The notes under the pieces are model-generated. The model saw only the letters and a program-made list of their open reading frames with translations, was not told where the DNA came from and did not search any database. From Elephas maximus indicus (lineage: Eukaryota > Chordata > Mammalia > Proboscidea > Elephantidae), in NCBI RefSeq assembly GCF_024166365.1, contig NC_064830.1:91566968-91630967 (forward strand): 64,000 nt of DNA, written 5' to 3'. How positions within the stretch are numbered: the stretch's first letter is position 1; each line of letters starts with the position of its first letter. The translations under genes were made by a program, and so were the position numbers. Of this stretch, positions 1 through 16,705 are shown piece by piece.

Positions 1-490
1 TGCAAAGGTATTTGTGTAGACCATCATTCATCTGTCAGTTTGTTGTACTGTGGTGGCTTGTGTGTTGCTATGATGCTGGAAATTATGCCACCAGTATTTC
101 AAATAACATCAGGGTCACTCTTGGTAGACAGGGTTCAGAGGAGCTTCCAGACAAAGACAAACTAGGTAGAAGAACCTGGCAATCTACTTCTAAAAAAATA
201 GTAGCCAGTGAAAACCTTATGAATAGTAGTGAAACATTTTCTGATATACTACCGGAAGATGAGCCCCTGAGGTTGAAAGGCACTCAAAATATGACTGGGG
301 AAGAGATGCCTCGAAGTAAAGGTGACCTTAATGATGTGGATGGAATAAAGCGTTTGGGACCTACATTTGCTGATGTGGCACACCTCAAGAAACAGCTGCA
401 AACATCCATTAATAATCAAAACGTGAAATGTATGAAGTATGAATCTAGGAAAACTGGAAGTTGTCCAAAAATGAAATGGAACATAGAAGG
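1..490 (+). mobile_element. RTE (BovB-like) LINE, 5' fragment
   Basis: This stretch matches, from memory, the 5' part of the RTE-class LINE common in elephant and other afrotherians: the run from the first bases through 'ccggaagatgagcccc' and on to 'aaacatccattaataatca' is characteristic. The element begins before the window and stops near 490, well before the reverse transcriptase region, so it is a truncated copy. It leaves a chance open frame of 193 codons (12-593) that I do not regard as a host gene. RTE elements supply the machinery that AfroSINEs use, since both share a 3' tail. Confidence in the family is good; the exact subfamily is not assigned. Confidence 0.8.
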
Positions 491-614
491 ACTGATACCA
501 TTCAGAACAGGAATCATGTGTTATTCATCTTTTAACTTCAGCCCCCATCACAGGGCTATGCCCTGGTCCATAAACATTTTTCTAATCAAATGATTTTATG
601 TATGTATGTGAGTG

Positions 615-1030
615 TATGTGTTATGGACTCAATCGTGTCTCCCCCAGAAGATACGTTGAATTCCTAACTCCTAGTACCTGTGAACATGACTTTGTTTGAA
701 AAAAGGGTCTTTGAAGATGTTAACAGTTAACATGAGGTCGTACTAGAGTGCATCCTAGTCCTATTTGAGTGGTGTTCTTAGAAAAGAGGAAAAGAAACAG
801 AATGAAACAGGAACATGGCCACGTAAAGATGTGTCTACAAGCCAAGAAACACCTGAGCTACAAGAAGCTGGGAGAAATGAAAGGATCTTCCTTTAAAGAC
901 TTCGGAGGGATGATGGCCTGGCGAACTTGTTCATTTGGACTTCTAACATCCAGAACTGTGAGACAATAAGTTTCTGTTCTTATAAGCCACCCAGTTTGTA
1001 TATCGGTAGTCCTAGAAACTAATACAATAT
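615..1030 (+). mobile_element. MaLR-type LTR fossil (MLT1/MST-like)
   Basis: The start ('gttatggactcaatcgtgtc'), the 'cttctaacatccagaactgtg' segment, the 'ataagccacccag' segment and the 'actaatacaat' end follow the layout of mammalian MaLR solo LTRs in the plus orientation. It is old, diverged and broken. Family assignment is from recalled consensus features and remains approximate. Confidence 0.6.
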
Positions 1031-2013
1031 GTATTTGTACCTGTGTGGTTATCTGTGTATACAGGTTATATATGACTCACGATGTGTGTACACACTTGTC
1101 TCCACTGGTTCAGGCCTTGAAGGTTGTGTCTTACCTTGGGTTAGGCCTCCAGAAAGCAATGCACCTGGATCTCATTAGCTTAGTCCCTCCAGAAACACCT
1201 TGATGGAGTCATCCTTCATATTCTTGGCATTTTATCAAAAATTGAAAACTAGAAACTGCTATATGAAAGTGTCTTAAGTTTGATGAAAAACTATTGGTGA
1301 AGACATTGTCCTTTATGTCATTCAGTTTCTCCTATAATAAAGTCCTTTAAAGAAAATGTCTATAGTTATTACTTAAATAACCTTTCTACTGACCCTTCTG
1401 AGATTGTCAAGTAAGCTCTGGAATGCAGGGTTGGTTTGTTTCACTCCTGAATCCCTCAAGCTTGCAACTATGTCCTAAACCTTATAGAAAGTCCGAAGTA
1501 CTTCCTGAAATGCACTGAATTCACTTGGACTGAATTCTTTTCCAAATGTCGTTCTCCTTGGGCCCCAGCCTTTTCTGTATAGTTCTTACCTACCAGGTTC
1601 TTCTCAGCACAGTGTGCAAAGTTTAGCCAGTAATACAAGAGAATCACAATTCAAACCATCTGGTAGGTTCAGGAACAGCTTCACCTTCTGTTGATCTTGG
1701 CACATAAATCTGGCTTCTGTAATGTGAACCCTGATGGTGCTTTCTGCTGTAATTCTCAGGAAGCCTGTATGTGGGGTTGTTCTGTTTGGTTCAACTGCTC
1801 CAGAAACCCAACCCTCCAACACAGTTCATCTGGTTTTGTCCACATAGTTTCTTCCAAACTAAAGTCCCCATTTCCTGGACAGCTATTTCCATGTTCATTC
1901 AACATGCAGCCAATATTTATTAAATGTTTCCTATGTGCCAGGCATTATGCTAGGCACAACATATGTAATAGTGAACAACATACAGTTCGTTCGAAGAGTT
2001 TAGTCGTCTTCTT
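1031..2013. other. Intergenic, no gene seen
   Basis: I see no gene here. Around 1,890-1,985 there is a short L2/MIR-like relic ('tatgtgccaggcattatgctaggca'-type text). An AATAAA at about 1,335 could be a chance match or the tail of an upstream transcript (in human the neighbour on this side is ZSCAN21), but nothing else supports a 3' UTR. Confidence 0.4.
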
Positions 2014-2172
2014 AAAAAAAAAAAAAACCCTTGCCATCAAGTCGATTCCGACTCAAAGCAACCCTATAGGACAGAGTAGAACTGCTCTATAGGGTTTCCA
2101 AGGAACTCGAACTGGTGGACTCGAACTGATCATCTTTTGGTTAGCAGCAAAACTCTTAACCACTGTACCAAA
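2014..2172 (-). mobile_element. AfroSINE, short form
   Basis: Read on the minus strand it has a tRNA-like head ending in the 'gttcgagtcc'-type box B relic, the 'gggttgctttgagtcggaatcgact' body and an A-rich tail (seen as the poly-A run at 2,014-2,027 on plus after the body's 'ccatcaagtcgattccgac'). The middle segment found in long copies is missing. Moderately diverged. Confidence 0.85.
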
Positions 2173-2217
2173 AGTTACATTTTAAGTCCTGAATTTCTTC
2201 ATTCAGTAAAGCTCTGT

Positions 2218-2730
2218 GATGGTTATGTGTCAGCTTGTCTGGTTTGGCAGACATTGGACTGATCGCTCTTCCATAATGTAATCACCTCCATAATGAGATC
2301 TGCTAGGGGAGTTTCCTTGGGGGTATGGCCTACATTCAATATATATGGACGTTCTGGCAAAGCTTGCTGACTTTCGCTTACTCTGGATTCTGTATCTGGC
2401 TCATCATCACCTAACCTCCAGTTCCTGAGACTTGAGCCAGCAGCTTGCTGTATTGCATGCCAATCTTGGGATTCATCAGCCTCCACAGCCTATGAGCCAG
2501 CAGCCTGCTGTCTTACCTGCCAATCTTGTATTTGGATTTGTCAGTCCCTGCAGCTACAAGAGTCAAGAGAAGCCTCCAGCTTGATGCCTGACCCGTAGAC
2601 TTGGGACTTGCCAGCCTTTACAACCGTGTGAACCATTTCCTTGAGATAAATCAGTCTCTCTCTCTCTCTATATATATATACACACACACTTCACTGGTTT
2701 TGCTTCTCTAGAGAACCCAGCCTAAGACAA
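2218..2730 (+). mobile_element. Ancient LTR-like interspersed repeat with internal microsatellite
   Basis: The run from 'tgatggttatgtgtcagcttg' to 'tctctagagaacccagcctaagaca' follows a widespread mammalian repeat that I recall but cannot place in a family with certainty. It carries an internal (TC)n(TA)n(CA)n microsatellite at about 2,656-2,690. A second, partly duplicated internal segment ('cagcagcttgctgt' near 2,440 and 'cagcagcctgctgt' near 2,497) makes it longer than the usual copy. Confidence 0.45.
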
Positions 2731-4249
2731 GCTCTGACCACTCCCTAAACTCCTAAACTAGGTTAGGTGCCTCTCTGCATATCCTTATTATACCTCCTAC
2801 TATTATTGAAAACGTGTGTTTATGAAACTCTTCCCTACTAAACCATATGCTCCTGGATGGCAGGTACTACATCTTATTCATAATTGTATTCCTAAGCCTA
2901 GCACCGGGCCTGGCACCCAGTAAATGCTCAGTACTAGGTGAACTGAATTCACAACTTCACACTCTAGTGTTGTCAGACCTGAGCAGCACAGATACCTAGG
3001 GTTCATTTTGAGAAAAGCTCCAGCCTATGTATCAGAGGCTTCTCATTTTCCTCTAATATCCATACTTCTCTTTCTCATGGCATAAGAGTCCTTGATCTTG
3101 GCCCATAATGAAGACTCCATTGCCCAGGCTCCCTTGTGAGTAGGATGGTCATGTGACTAAGTTCTGGACAGCAGGAAGTGATAGTTGTAGTTCCTGCATT
3201 GTGCCCCAAAAGAGAGGGAGGGAGCATGCCCTTCTTCCTTGCTTTCTCCATCCTGCTGCTTGGACTGTGGATATGGTAATAAATCATCTTGGACCACGTG
3301 GACATGGGCAACATCATAGGAATGGCAGTCAGTAAGATAGAAGGTCCCTGGCACCATGCTCATGGCACCATACCAACCCTGGACTGTTTTCCTCAAGACT
3401 GAGAAATATACTTACCTAAATACACTTCTGTCTTAAAGTTTAAGTCAATGTTATTTTGGGTCTCTGTTACAGCAACCAAACTATTCTAATATACTCGTCG
3501 TTTATAAAGGTTAATGGATAATACCTTAAATTATATTCTAATTACTCTAGCCCATCCAAACTGGGGTACTGATTATTTGCCATTTTGCATATCCTTATTA
3601 TACCTCACAGTTTGGATAGAATCTGTGAGACAGCAGTCACCCAGACTCACAGTGGAATTGTCTCCAGGTCCTCCTCCTTATTCATCAGTTGATGCTTCTC
3701 TTGATTCAGATGCAATTTCAATTCCCTGAAGTCTCCTGGATTCATCCTTTCTTCTCCATTCTCACTGCCTTCACCCTGGTCTAGGCCCTTGTGGCTTCAA
3801 AACTTACCTACGGTAGAGCCTTTGCTGGGTTTTCTATTGCTAACATGTCTTACATGCAGGTTCCCTTTTTACATTCATGCCTTGAAAGCTTTCACCTCAG
3901 CTCCTAGAAGACTCACAGATATTCACTGCCCTCCAAGATCTGCTCTTCTTTCCCTCACCCGTATTTAGCCATTGCCTGCTTTCCCCTGACACAATGTCTG
4001 ACATCTAATACGTATTTAATAAATATTTACCTGAGTGAAACTGAGTACCTATTTCGGCACCTATCTTTTGTCAGGCCAGAAGGAAGATTCCCACTCATGA
4101 CTTTGTATTCTACCTATCCGTGTTCTCAATTTAGCTTTAACGTGATTTCCTCAATAAAGCCTTTTGTGATCACCATGTGCCTTGCCCCTCCCAAGAAGAA
4201 CATAAGTTTGCTTTCTTCATAATTTCCCCATTTTATTTGTAGAAAGGCA
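2731..4249. other. Intergenic repeat relics, no gene seen
   Basis: No gene is supported. Positions 2,850-2,950 read like an L2 3' end. Positions 3,080-3,490 look like an old LTR-like repeat ('cattgcccaggctccctt', then 'tctctgttacagcaaccaaac'). Positions 3,770-4,060 and 4,130-4,240 resemble L2. All are diverged and only loosely bounded. Confidence 0.4.
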
Positions 4250-4325
4250 GTACAGTGGAGTGAGGAAGAGTTCAAACTCTGGAGCTAGGTTGCCTGGGTC
4301 TGAATCCCTGTTCTACTACTTACTA
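4250..4325 (+). repeat. MIR SINE fragment
   Basis: The text 'ggcagtacagtggagtg...aactctggagctaggttgcctgggtctgaatccctg' is the tRNA-like head of a MIR in plus orientation, interrupted after about 75 bp. Confidence 0.7.
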
Positions 4326-4594
4326 ATGCACAACCATCGATAGCCAGACGCATGGCCATTTCGGAGACAGTAAGATTTGAGAAGAAATGCACGTAAAATC
4401 AGTGGAATGGTATAAATGACAGAGAACACAACAGTGACATCAGTGGTTTGGCCTATGAATCTTTTTATTGAATGTTTCTCCTAAAGCCAATAGCGAATGG
4501 GAAGTGGGTACAAAAAGAGAGGAGAGGCAGTTTTGAATTTATAGAGCTATGTTGACCATAGTTCATTTTTCTTAGGCTCTGAACAAGCACTAAA

Positions 4595-4813
4595 AACCAA
4601 AAAACCAAACCAGTTGCCCATCAGGTTAATTCTGGCTGATGGCGACCCCATGTGCTTCAGAGTAGAACTGTGCTCCATAGGGTTCTCAATGGCTGTGATC
4701 TTTCAGAAGCAGATTGCCAGATCTTTCTTTCAAGGGGCTCCTGCATGGGTTTGAACCATCAACCTTTCAGTTAGTAGCCAAGCATTTAACCATTTGCACC
4801 ACCCAGGGACTCC
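4595..4813 (-). mobile_element. AfroSINE, long form
   Basis: A full-length-looking minus-strand AfroSINE that keeps the middle segment ('ttcagaagcagattgccag') absent from short copies. It is immediately followed by a second AfroSINE in the same orientation; see the next element. Confidence 0.85.
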
Positions 4814-4826
4814 ATAAAGGGCACTA

Positions 4827-5021
4827 CCCATTGCCATCAAGTCAATTACGGCTCATAGCGACCCTACAGGACACAGCAGAGCTGCCCCAGGTTTCCAAGG
4901 GTGTAATTCTTTTACAGAAGCAGACTGCCTCATCTTTTTCCCACAGAGCAGCTGGTGGGTTCGAACCACCGACCTTTCGGGTAGCAACCGAGTGCTTAAC
5001 CTCTGCACCACCAGGGCTCCT
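4827..5021 (-). mobile_element. AfroSINE, long form, with perfect target-site duplication
   Basis: A second minus-strand long-form AfroSINE abuts the previous one. It is flanked by an exact 12-bp direct repeat, 'taaagggcacta', at 4,815-4,826 and 5,022-5,033, so its insertion boundaries are clear. The poly-A end on the minus strand is short. Confidence 0.9.
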
Positions 5022-5089
5022 TAAAGGGCACTAGAGATTCTAAAATTTATGATTTCAAAACAATAAAATTTACAGTTCCACTCTACAGG

Positions 5090-5455
5090 TGAAATTGTTG
5101 AGGCTCAAAGACATGACATACCTGTTCAAGGCCACATAGCTAGGAAGTGGTGTGGAACTCAATTCTAGGGCTTCTGTTTCAAAAATTCAGTGCCCTAAAC
5201 AACTCAAATGTCCACCACCTGATGAATGGATAAACAAAATGTGGAATACCCATACGACTACTTACTAGCTCTGTAATATTGGGCACGTTACTTAGCCTTT
5301 CTGTGACTCCATTTTTTCAACTGTAAAATAGGGATAGTAATAGTATGAACACTTACCGTATGTGATTGTTGTAAAAACAAGTTAATGCATATAAAATACT
5401 TAGAACGCTGCCTGGCACATAGGTAAGGAGTCCATGAATATCAGCTATCATTATG
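5090..5455. repeat. MIR fragments in opposite orientations plus an L1 scrap
   Basis: Positions 5,090-5,185 are a minus-oriented MIR piece ('gttgaggctcaaagacatg', 'cacatagctaggaagtgg'). Positions 5,200-5,255 resemble a short L1 ORF2 scrap ('gatgaatggataaac'). Positions 5,262-5,455 are a plus-oriented MIR ('ttactagctctgtaatattggg' to 'gctatcattatgatt'). Confidence 0.65.
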
Positions 5456-5669
5456 ATTGTTGTCCCTTTCCTGGCATCTCACTCTCTTGTATTATCAATA
5501 CAGGCTTTAGGTCTCTCTTTAGACTGGCGCTTCCTTCAGTGCAGGATCCGTAGTTCATTCATCTTTGTATCTCCTACAGTGGAAGCATTTACTTATTGAG
5601 TTGATGTTGAAGGGACTGAAGAATCAGTGAGAGGAGAGGATGTGTTGGAGTTTGGGATACCCTCTGGTG

Positions 5670-5865
5670 GTGTGGTATAGTAGAGAAAGCTAGGGCTTTG
5701 GACTCCAAACTCATCTAACTTCACTGCCACCATTCACTGTGCACCTTGTGAACTCCCCTCCCCATTCCCCCTTCCTTTCTTCTTTCCTGAACAAACGGGC
5801 AATAATATGGAACTGATAAAGCACTTAGAACAATGCTTGACACAAAGTGCTTAATGGATGTTCCT
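5670..5865 (+). repeat. MIR SINE
   Basis: The MIR order is visible in plus orientation: 'gtggtatagtagagaaagc' head, diverged middle, and 'agcacttagaacaatgcttg' tail. Confidence 0.65.
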
Positions 5866-8639
5866 TCTTATTTTTATTTTCTTAATTTTTTCTTTCTGCT
5901 GATGAAGCAACACATATTTGTGGTAGAAAAGTGTGACAGTGTATAAAAGGAAAAAACACCATAGTGAAGGAGTCAGATGTATAAAATAATATGTAACAGA
6001 TGGGGGATAAGCACAATAATGAGACTATGTACAAGATGCAGAGGCAGCTCGGTGAAAATTACCTTGGTGGGGATGGAGGGTGATATGCACAATGGCCTGA
6101 AAAGGCTTCACAGAGAAGGCGAAGCTGATGATGAGGTTTCAAAGATGAATAGGAGTTTGCTAGGTGGACAAGGAATGGGGAAGAAAGGACAGGTTAGAGA
6201 CATTGAAAAGCTATAGGAGTGAGATGAAGAGAAGCAATGCATCCAGAACCATTCTCAGGTTTCTGGATTGGCTGACTGGGAAGTTGGTGATGTCAGCAGC
6301 CAAAGTAGGGAATATAAATGGAAAAACATGCTTAAGGTGGAAGATAACCATCCTGATGGCCGTATCTCTGTATGTGGAAAATCATCCGTGTAATTTCTTA
6401 CTCATTTCAAAACCATGAGTTCTTCATTACTGACATATTTAAAGTAATGCACCTGACAGGCTTTCCTTTATTTTTCTGAAGTAGAAAAAATTTAAACTCT
6501 TAAAAACAATTTATGAAGAAAAGAATCTGTCTTTGGGGAGCTTTTGAAAACCATCTTTTCTTAAGAAGAAACAATTCATCAATATGTTCTCTTCACCACA
6601 GCCACTCCATTACTGCTGTCAGCTGAAAAGTTCAGGTAAAAAAAGGTTTCTCTTGTAGTTAGGTCACCACATAATATCCTTTCTCAGAATCACTGGAGTT
6701 GGGGGGTACAGAGGGGAGGTGTTAGGAATGAAATTGCTTTTATTATGACTAAAAATATCTTTAGAAATTATGTCCGTTCCTCTCATTTTACAGATGATTA
6801 CATTCGGTTGAAAAGGCAAAACAGAAGCTAACGGTGGAATTTACAAGGAGACGTAAATTCAGCTCAGCGTAATTTCCAGCAGTTAGGATGCTCAGCGATG
6901 TGAAGTCTTGGTGCCCAGTGCAACAAGACTCTCGTCCCCAAAGACGTGATAGAGAATGGGTAGTCATCTGTCAGGGAAACTGTCCAAAGTCTCTACACTG
7001 ACTGGGAGGTTAATAAGATGGTTTCTAAGGTCCCCTTTAACTCTGAATTTTTAGTGATCAGATGTGAGGAGCTGGAGCAGAACATGGGAACATTGTGAAC
7101 AAATTCATGGACGTGAATATAGTATATGGGCCTTATTATTTTGCTATTTATTTGATGTTTGGAGAGAAGCAATAAGAGGTATGTAGAGACCAGCTCATGG
7201 ACAGCCTTGACCATAAGGCTAAGGAGTTATAACTTTATTCTGTAAGAAGCACCCCTGAAACTTTGCATAAATAGGTGCATTAGGGAGATTAACGAGAGAA
7301 AACAACGTTAAACCATTAAAAAAAAAAAATCCAAGGGAGACATAATGAAGACCTGAATTATAGGGTTAGCAGCAATGGAAATGAAGAGGAAGAATAGCTA
7401 TGAACACTGCAGAATCCTGATAGGACAAGACAACCTCCTGGTTGAAATTTACTCTTCACACATGCCTCCCCATCTCCACATCCGTCATCTAGACCGTATC
7501 ATTTAGCCTTCCACCAAGTGCAGCGTCCTGGGGAGGTCTTCCGTTCTTGTTTTGATCTCACTGTCAGAATCCCTTGGGCAAGTTCAATTGTTTCATCTCT
7601 AAAATGGGGATAATACCAACACTTCATAGGAAGGTTATGAGTAAATTGGAACAGAGCCTGGCAAAGCTGGCACATAGCGTATGACACGTATATATGACAT
7701 GTTAAAAAAAAAAAAATGACATGTTACCTACTATTAATTAGTACCATTGCTTGAAACTTTCCACCTCCTCCATAACCACAAACTCTGAAAACTTCCCGAC
7801 AACGTCTTATCATTCCACTCCATGTTTACTGAACTGCCCAGAACCTGATGGATGGTTAAACATAGGAGGATGAGAACAAAGAAAACTCAGAAGTTTTGAG
7901 CCTTAGACGTTTGTAGCAATTTTCAGAGGCAAACAGCTTATGGGAGAGAGGAATCTGATTTTAAAGACGTAATTTAAAATTTTAAAGTCCAAGTGTAAAT
8001 GCAGTCTGCAGTCTGATTGGAGCTTGGGAGAGGTCTGTACCACAAATGCAGATTTAACACTTACCTACATAGAGGTGATAGCTGAAGCCTTGGAAGTAAG
8101 TGGGTTCTATGGATAATGGTGTAGTAGAAAGAGGACAGAAACTGACACCATGACTGAACAGGAAAGCAGTCAGGGACTGAGAAAAGAGGAATCATTATGG
8201 GAAATGGGAATGGTCAGCTAGGAGAATCAGGAGTAAAACGTTACAGGAGTAGTTTCAAAGTTATTTTAAAAGCAAGCAAAAAAACCTCGTTTTTCATGCA
8301 ATGCACCTGATCGGTCTCAGGCTCCATTTTATCTTTTTGGTGGAGGCTTCAGTCTGTCCAGTGCTGGCTTAAGCATTAGAGCAGAGAAGTGGGTGATCCT
8401 CTACATTTACTGAGTATTCATCAGGTACCAGTTTAGCCTGTCCAGCAGTCTCTTCCTCAGCTCCACAACGTGAACCACCACCTAAGTGGCCATACTCAGG
8501 CCCATTCAAACTGTCCTGCCAGAAACCCCCCTCTCCTTATCTTCTAAGACCCAGCTACCTCCTCCTAGAAATTTTCTCCAACTATCCTACTATTTCTTCC
8601 TTCCCAATGTAAATTCTTACATTCTAACCCCAGAAATTA
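5866..8639. other. Intergenic, old L2/MIR pieces, no gene seen
   Basis: I find no gene. Positions 6,060-6,230 read as a minus-oriented L2 3' part ('aaaggcttcacagagaagg', 'aggagtttgctaggtgga'). Positions 6,990-7,250 are another L2-like relic ('gacagccttgaccataaggctaagg'). Positions 7,565-7,690 are a plus MIR. The remainder (6,400-6,990 and 7,700-8,640) shows nothing I can name. Confidence 0.45.
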
Positions 8640-8956
8640 TTTTCTAGGTGTGGTCTGGGGCTCAGAAACCTGCATTACTAATAAACAGCCTAATTAAAAA
8701 AAAAAAAAAAAAGCTGACGTCAAGTTGATCCTGACTCATGGTGATCCCATGTGTGTCACAGAACTGTGCTCCATAGGGTTTTCAATGGCTGGTTTTTGGG
8801 AAGCAGATCACCAGACCTTTTTTCCGAAGTGGCTCTAGGTGGACTCAAACTGCCAGCCTTTCAGTTAATCATTTGCACCACTCAGGGACTCCAATGAGCA
8901 GCCTAGTGATTCTAATATGGATAGTTCATGGTCCACACTTTGAGAAATCCACAAGT
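8640..8956 (+). mobile_element. MER5A-like hAT remnant, split by an AfroSINE
   Basis: The right half of a MER5A-type non-autonomous hAT element is readable ('aaacctgcattactaat' before and 'ggtccacactttgagaa' after position 8,695-8,893). The AfroSINE inserted into it and duplicated about 13 bp of target ('aataaacagccta' and 'aatgagcagccta'). Confidence 0.65.
8695..8893 (-). mobile_element. AfroSINE, long form, inside MER5A-like element
   Basis: Minus-strand copy with a long A run on its 3' end (8,697-8,712 on plus) and the retained middle segment ('gggaagcagatcaccagacc'). Diverged target duplication flanks it, which indicates an older insertion. Confidence 0.85.
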
Positions 8957-9299
8957 ATGTAGTGAATGTCGATGAAGAGCCAAATAACTTCATTAGAGCT
9001 TTAAGAAATTAAAAACATTAGGTCGTCAATCACAACGTCAGAGGCCAGAATTCCAGACATCGTCTCATCTCCATTAGACTTTCACCCTAGCCGTGGCTGT
9101 AACATCCTCCTACCAACCAAATCAAGAAATCCAAATATGCCCATTGATACCCAGCAACCAAGTACTCTGTCAGCAATCACATACCCAGTTTGGGGTACTG
9201 GCCTTAATTATTGTACTACACAGAATGACATATAGCTCACAAAAGCCTAAATGTGGGTGTGAAGACAAGTGTATAGGGAGTGAAGAATTAACCTTCCCC

Positions 9300-9975
9300 C
9301 CAAATTTGGCCTTTGTCCCTGGTTCTTGGGAAAACCCTCCGGACCCTTGGGATTTCCCAAGTGATTGCAATGTTTATTATCCATGGATGGTCCTGGACCA
9401 CACCAATAGTTTATGCTGATGAGATGGCTAACGGTGAGGGTTAGCCACACCAGAAAGACCCACCATCACGTATTAGCCCAACCTCCGGGGAAGGGGAGAT
9501 TTGAGTTCAATCACATGGCCAATGATTCAATCAACCATACCCTCGTAATAAAATGCCAATAAAAACTCTAGACACCAAAGCTTGAGACTGACAATATTCT
9601 TTGTACACTGTGCCAAAAGGTTGATGTGGCCTGACTCCATGGGGAGAGGACAAGGAAGCTTTGCATTTAGGACCTCTCCCACCCTATGCATCTCTCCCTT
9701 TGGTTGGCTTTTTATATCCTTTTGCCATAATAAAACTGTAATGAGTATAGTACTTTTCTGAGTTGTGTGAGTCATTCTACCAAATTATCGAACCTGAGGG
9801 GGTAGTGAGAACCCCTGAATCTGGAGGCAGCGTCAGAAGCCAAGGGTGTCCTGGGAACCCCTGAAATTGTGGCTGGTGTCTGAAGGGCAGTCTTGTGGAG
9901 GACTGCACTCTTAAACTGTGAATTTTGGTCTAACTCTGGGTAGCTGAGGTCAGAAGTCATTTTGTACACTGACCG
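9300..9975 (+). mobile_element. Solo-LTR-like retroviral fossil
   Basis: The text has the pattern of a mammalian ERV LTR in plus orientation: 'cctccggggaaggggagattt', a polyadenylation-type 'tataatccttttgccataataaaac' region near 9,712-9,735, and a final 'gtctgaagggcagtcttgtgg' section. No internal coding region adjoins it. It is broken and old; I do not name a subfamily. Confidence 0.5.
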
Positions 9976-11294
9976 TGTAAACAGCTCAGTCTGTGGCAGT
10001 ACCTAGAAGAATATGATGGAGTCTTTAGGAAAAGGGAAGCCACATGTTTGTGACGAAATGTTGCCGATAGAAAAAAATTTTAAGGTGAATTTTAAAAGAT
10101 GCCATTAATAGTTTCCTGCTTTAACTGAAGTAAACTTGGCCCCTGTACAAAACACACTCAATCTCTCCTTCTGAAAAACTATTCTGTTTAATAGTGCACT
10201 TCATTTATACTACACGATGAATAGGATTGGGAAAACATAATGAAAGATCATCCCTTCAGTCAGGAAAACTTGGGGAGCTCCATTCTAACCCAGCCAAGAG
10301 CCCTGCTGCCAGGCTCAGGCCAGAGCCTTTCTTCTCTGGGACTTTACTCTTTATTTGTATTAATCCTTGGCTGTTGAAGACTCAGAGGTGGAGTCAGGAG
10401 AGGTCCAGGGCCAGATGTCAAAGGTGACAGAGGGCAAGGCTACTTTAGCTCCTTAAAGCATCCTTAGAAACTAAGGGTTTGGATTAGATCACTTTTATCA
10501 CAGACAGGGTGACAGAAAAAGGCAGGAGGAAATAGATGCCAATGCTAAATGCTTCTGATAGTGTACCCTCAGGCTAGACTCACTGATTGGATTTCCCAGT
10601 CACATTACAACAGGGAAAGGCAAAGGGTCCTCTTACAATATTGCTAAGGTTGCTGTTAGAAGCTCGCTCTAGCTGCTCCAAGAGCCCTAAAGGATACAGA
10701 CATCATAGAAAACCTTTTTGGGGATCTTTTCCCTCTCTCAATAAAATATGTATCTCAGCGCCAAACTTTCATAATTAGTGGAATTATGATACAAAATAGT
10801 ACATTCCTTATCAAAGCTTAAAGCTGGATTGGGACCAGTGGCTTTGAAATACAGCTTCCATTTCCTTCCTAGCAAATACCAGGACTCAGAACATTCTCTC
10901 CACTGCCTTCTGTGCTGTCAACTCCAACTAGAGAAATCCTTGGAATTTTTTTTCCTGCTGTGCTTCCATGGCCACTGTGGAAAGAAAGGCTCCTCTGGCC
11001 TGAGAAAAATGGTTTAGTGCAAACTCCCTTCCAAAATGGGTGGCTGGTTCCAGAGCCTCCCTCTATTCCCAGCACTCAGTCAGCTGCTTGCCTCCTAACT
11101 TTTTAAGGCTGGTATCATTCTAGGAAAATTCACTAGGCTGCTAATCACTGCTGGGTAGTTTTCCCAATTTGCCAGTTGCTAAAGTGAAAGGTTTGAGGTG
11201 GAAGGGACATATCCTAAGCTGTCTGTACTTATACAGTAAGGCAGAAGCTCTTTAGATTCAGGAGAAGTGAGGAAAACAGGTGTGTGGCTGTCTT
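9976..11294. other. ZNF3 downstream region and probable 3' UTR
   Basis: No separate gene is supported. On the minus strand a polyadenylation hexamer AATAAA (plus 10,350-10,355) lies about 940 bp past the ZNF3 stop codon and would give a 3' UTR of plausible length. The rest, 9,976-10,340, is unassigned single-copy-looking sequence. Confidence 0.35.
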
Positions 11295-15975
<4,681 letters not shown>

Positions 15976-16705
15976 GGGTAGGGCTAGAAGTTCAGGCACT
16001 CTGGTCTCCTATATGTAGACTCAGCAGGAAGCAGGTTTGGAACGAGAATGCGGAAGCACTGCAGAAGCAAAAGTCCAAAGTTCAAAGATAGTAATAATGA
16101 AAACAAATGAAAAAAACAAAACCAACTCCTAACACAGAAAGAGGGGGACAAGCATTTCAGCCAGTGCCCAAGAACAGTGAGCGGGAACAGCAATCGAGAC
16201 TAGTCTTTTAGATCCTGGGGATATATACACCTACTCCCTGGAATGAGACTACCACCAAGACCACAAGGAAGCCCCAAGTTCCTCAGCAATATCCCACACA
16301 CTTTGAGTGATATTTATAATAACAAAATACCACCACGGGAGGACCATCCAAGCCAAATGACATTAACAGAATGAAAAACTAAGCAACAACTGAAAGTAAA
16401 AAACACCAGATGGACTGAAAGATTTATATAATGTAAAGTGAAAAGGGTAAACTATAAAAGTGTGTGTCCACAGATTACAGAAGTGTGCATATATCGTATC
16501 AACTTTTTAAAAATATATGGGGTAATGGACAAAGCTAACCATTTTTAGAGAAGGAAAAAAAAAAAACCTCCTTTTTTTTTTTCATTAGGATTGGTAGGAG
16601 AGAAAACTTACTTCATTAGGTTTATATTATATTAAGCTTAGGTATTATCCTTACACCTGAACATAAAACGAAATCTGCTGCAAAAGACCTCTTTGAAGTG
16701 TTAAA

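Noticed and set aside
12-593. 193-codon open frame at the window start
   Set aside because: The nucleotide sequence is an RTE LINE 5' segment; the frame is by chance or an element relic and has no host-gene splice context.
1320-1350. Poly(A) signal of an upstream gene (ZSCAN21)
   Set aside because: A lone AATAAA with no adjacent coding exon or recognisable 3' UTR is not enough; synteny only makes it possible.
2014-2172. tRNA genes suggested by A- and B-box-like text in many places
   Set aside because: These boxes lie in AfroSINE or MIR heads. None forms an intact cloverleaf with a CCA-ready acceptor stem, so no tRNA gene is called.
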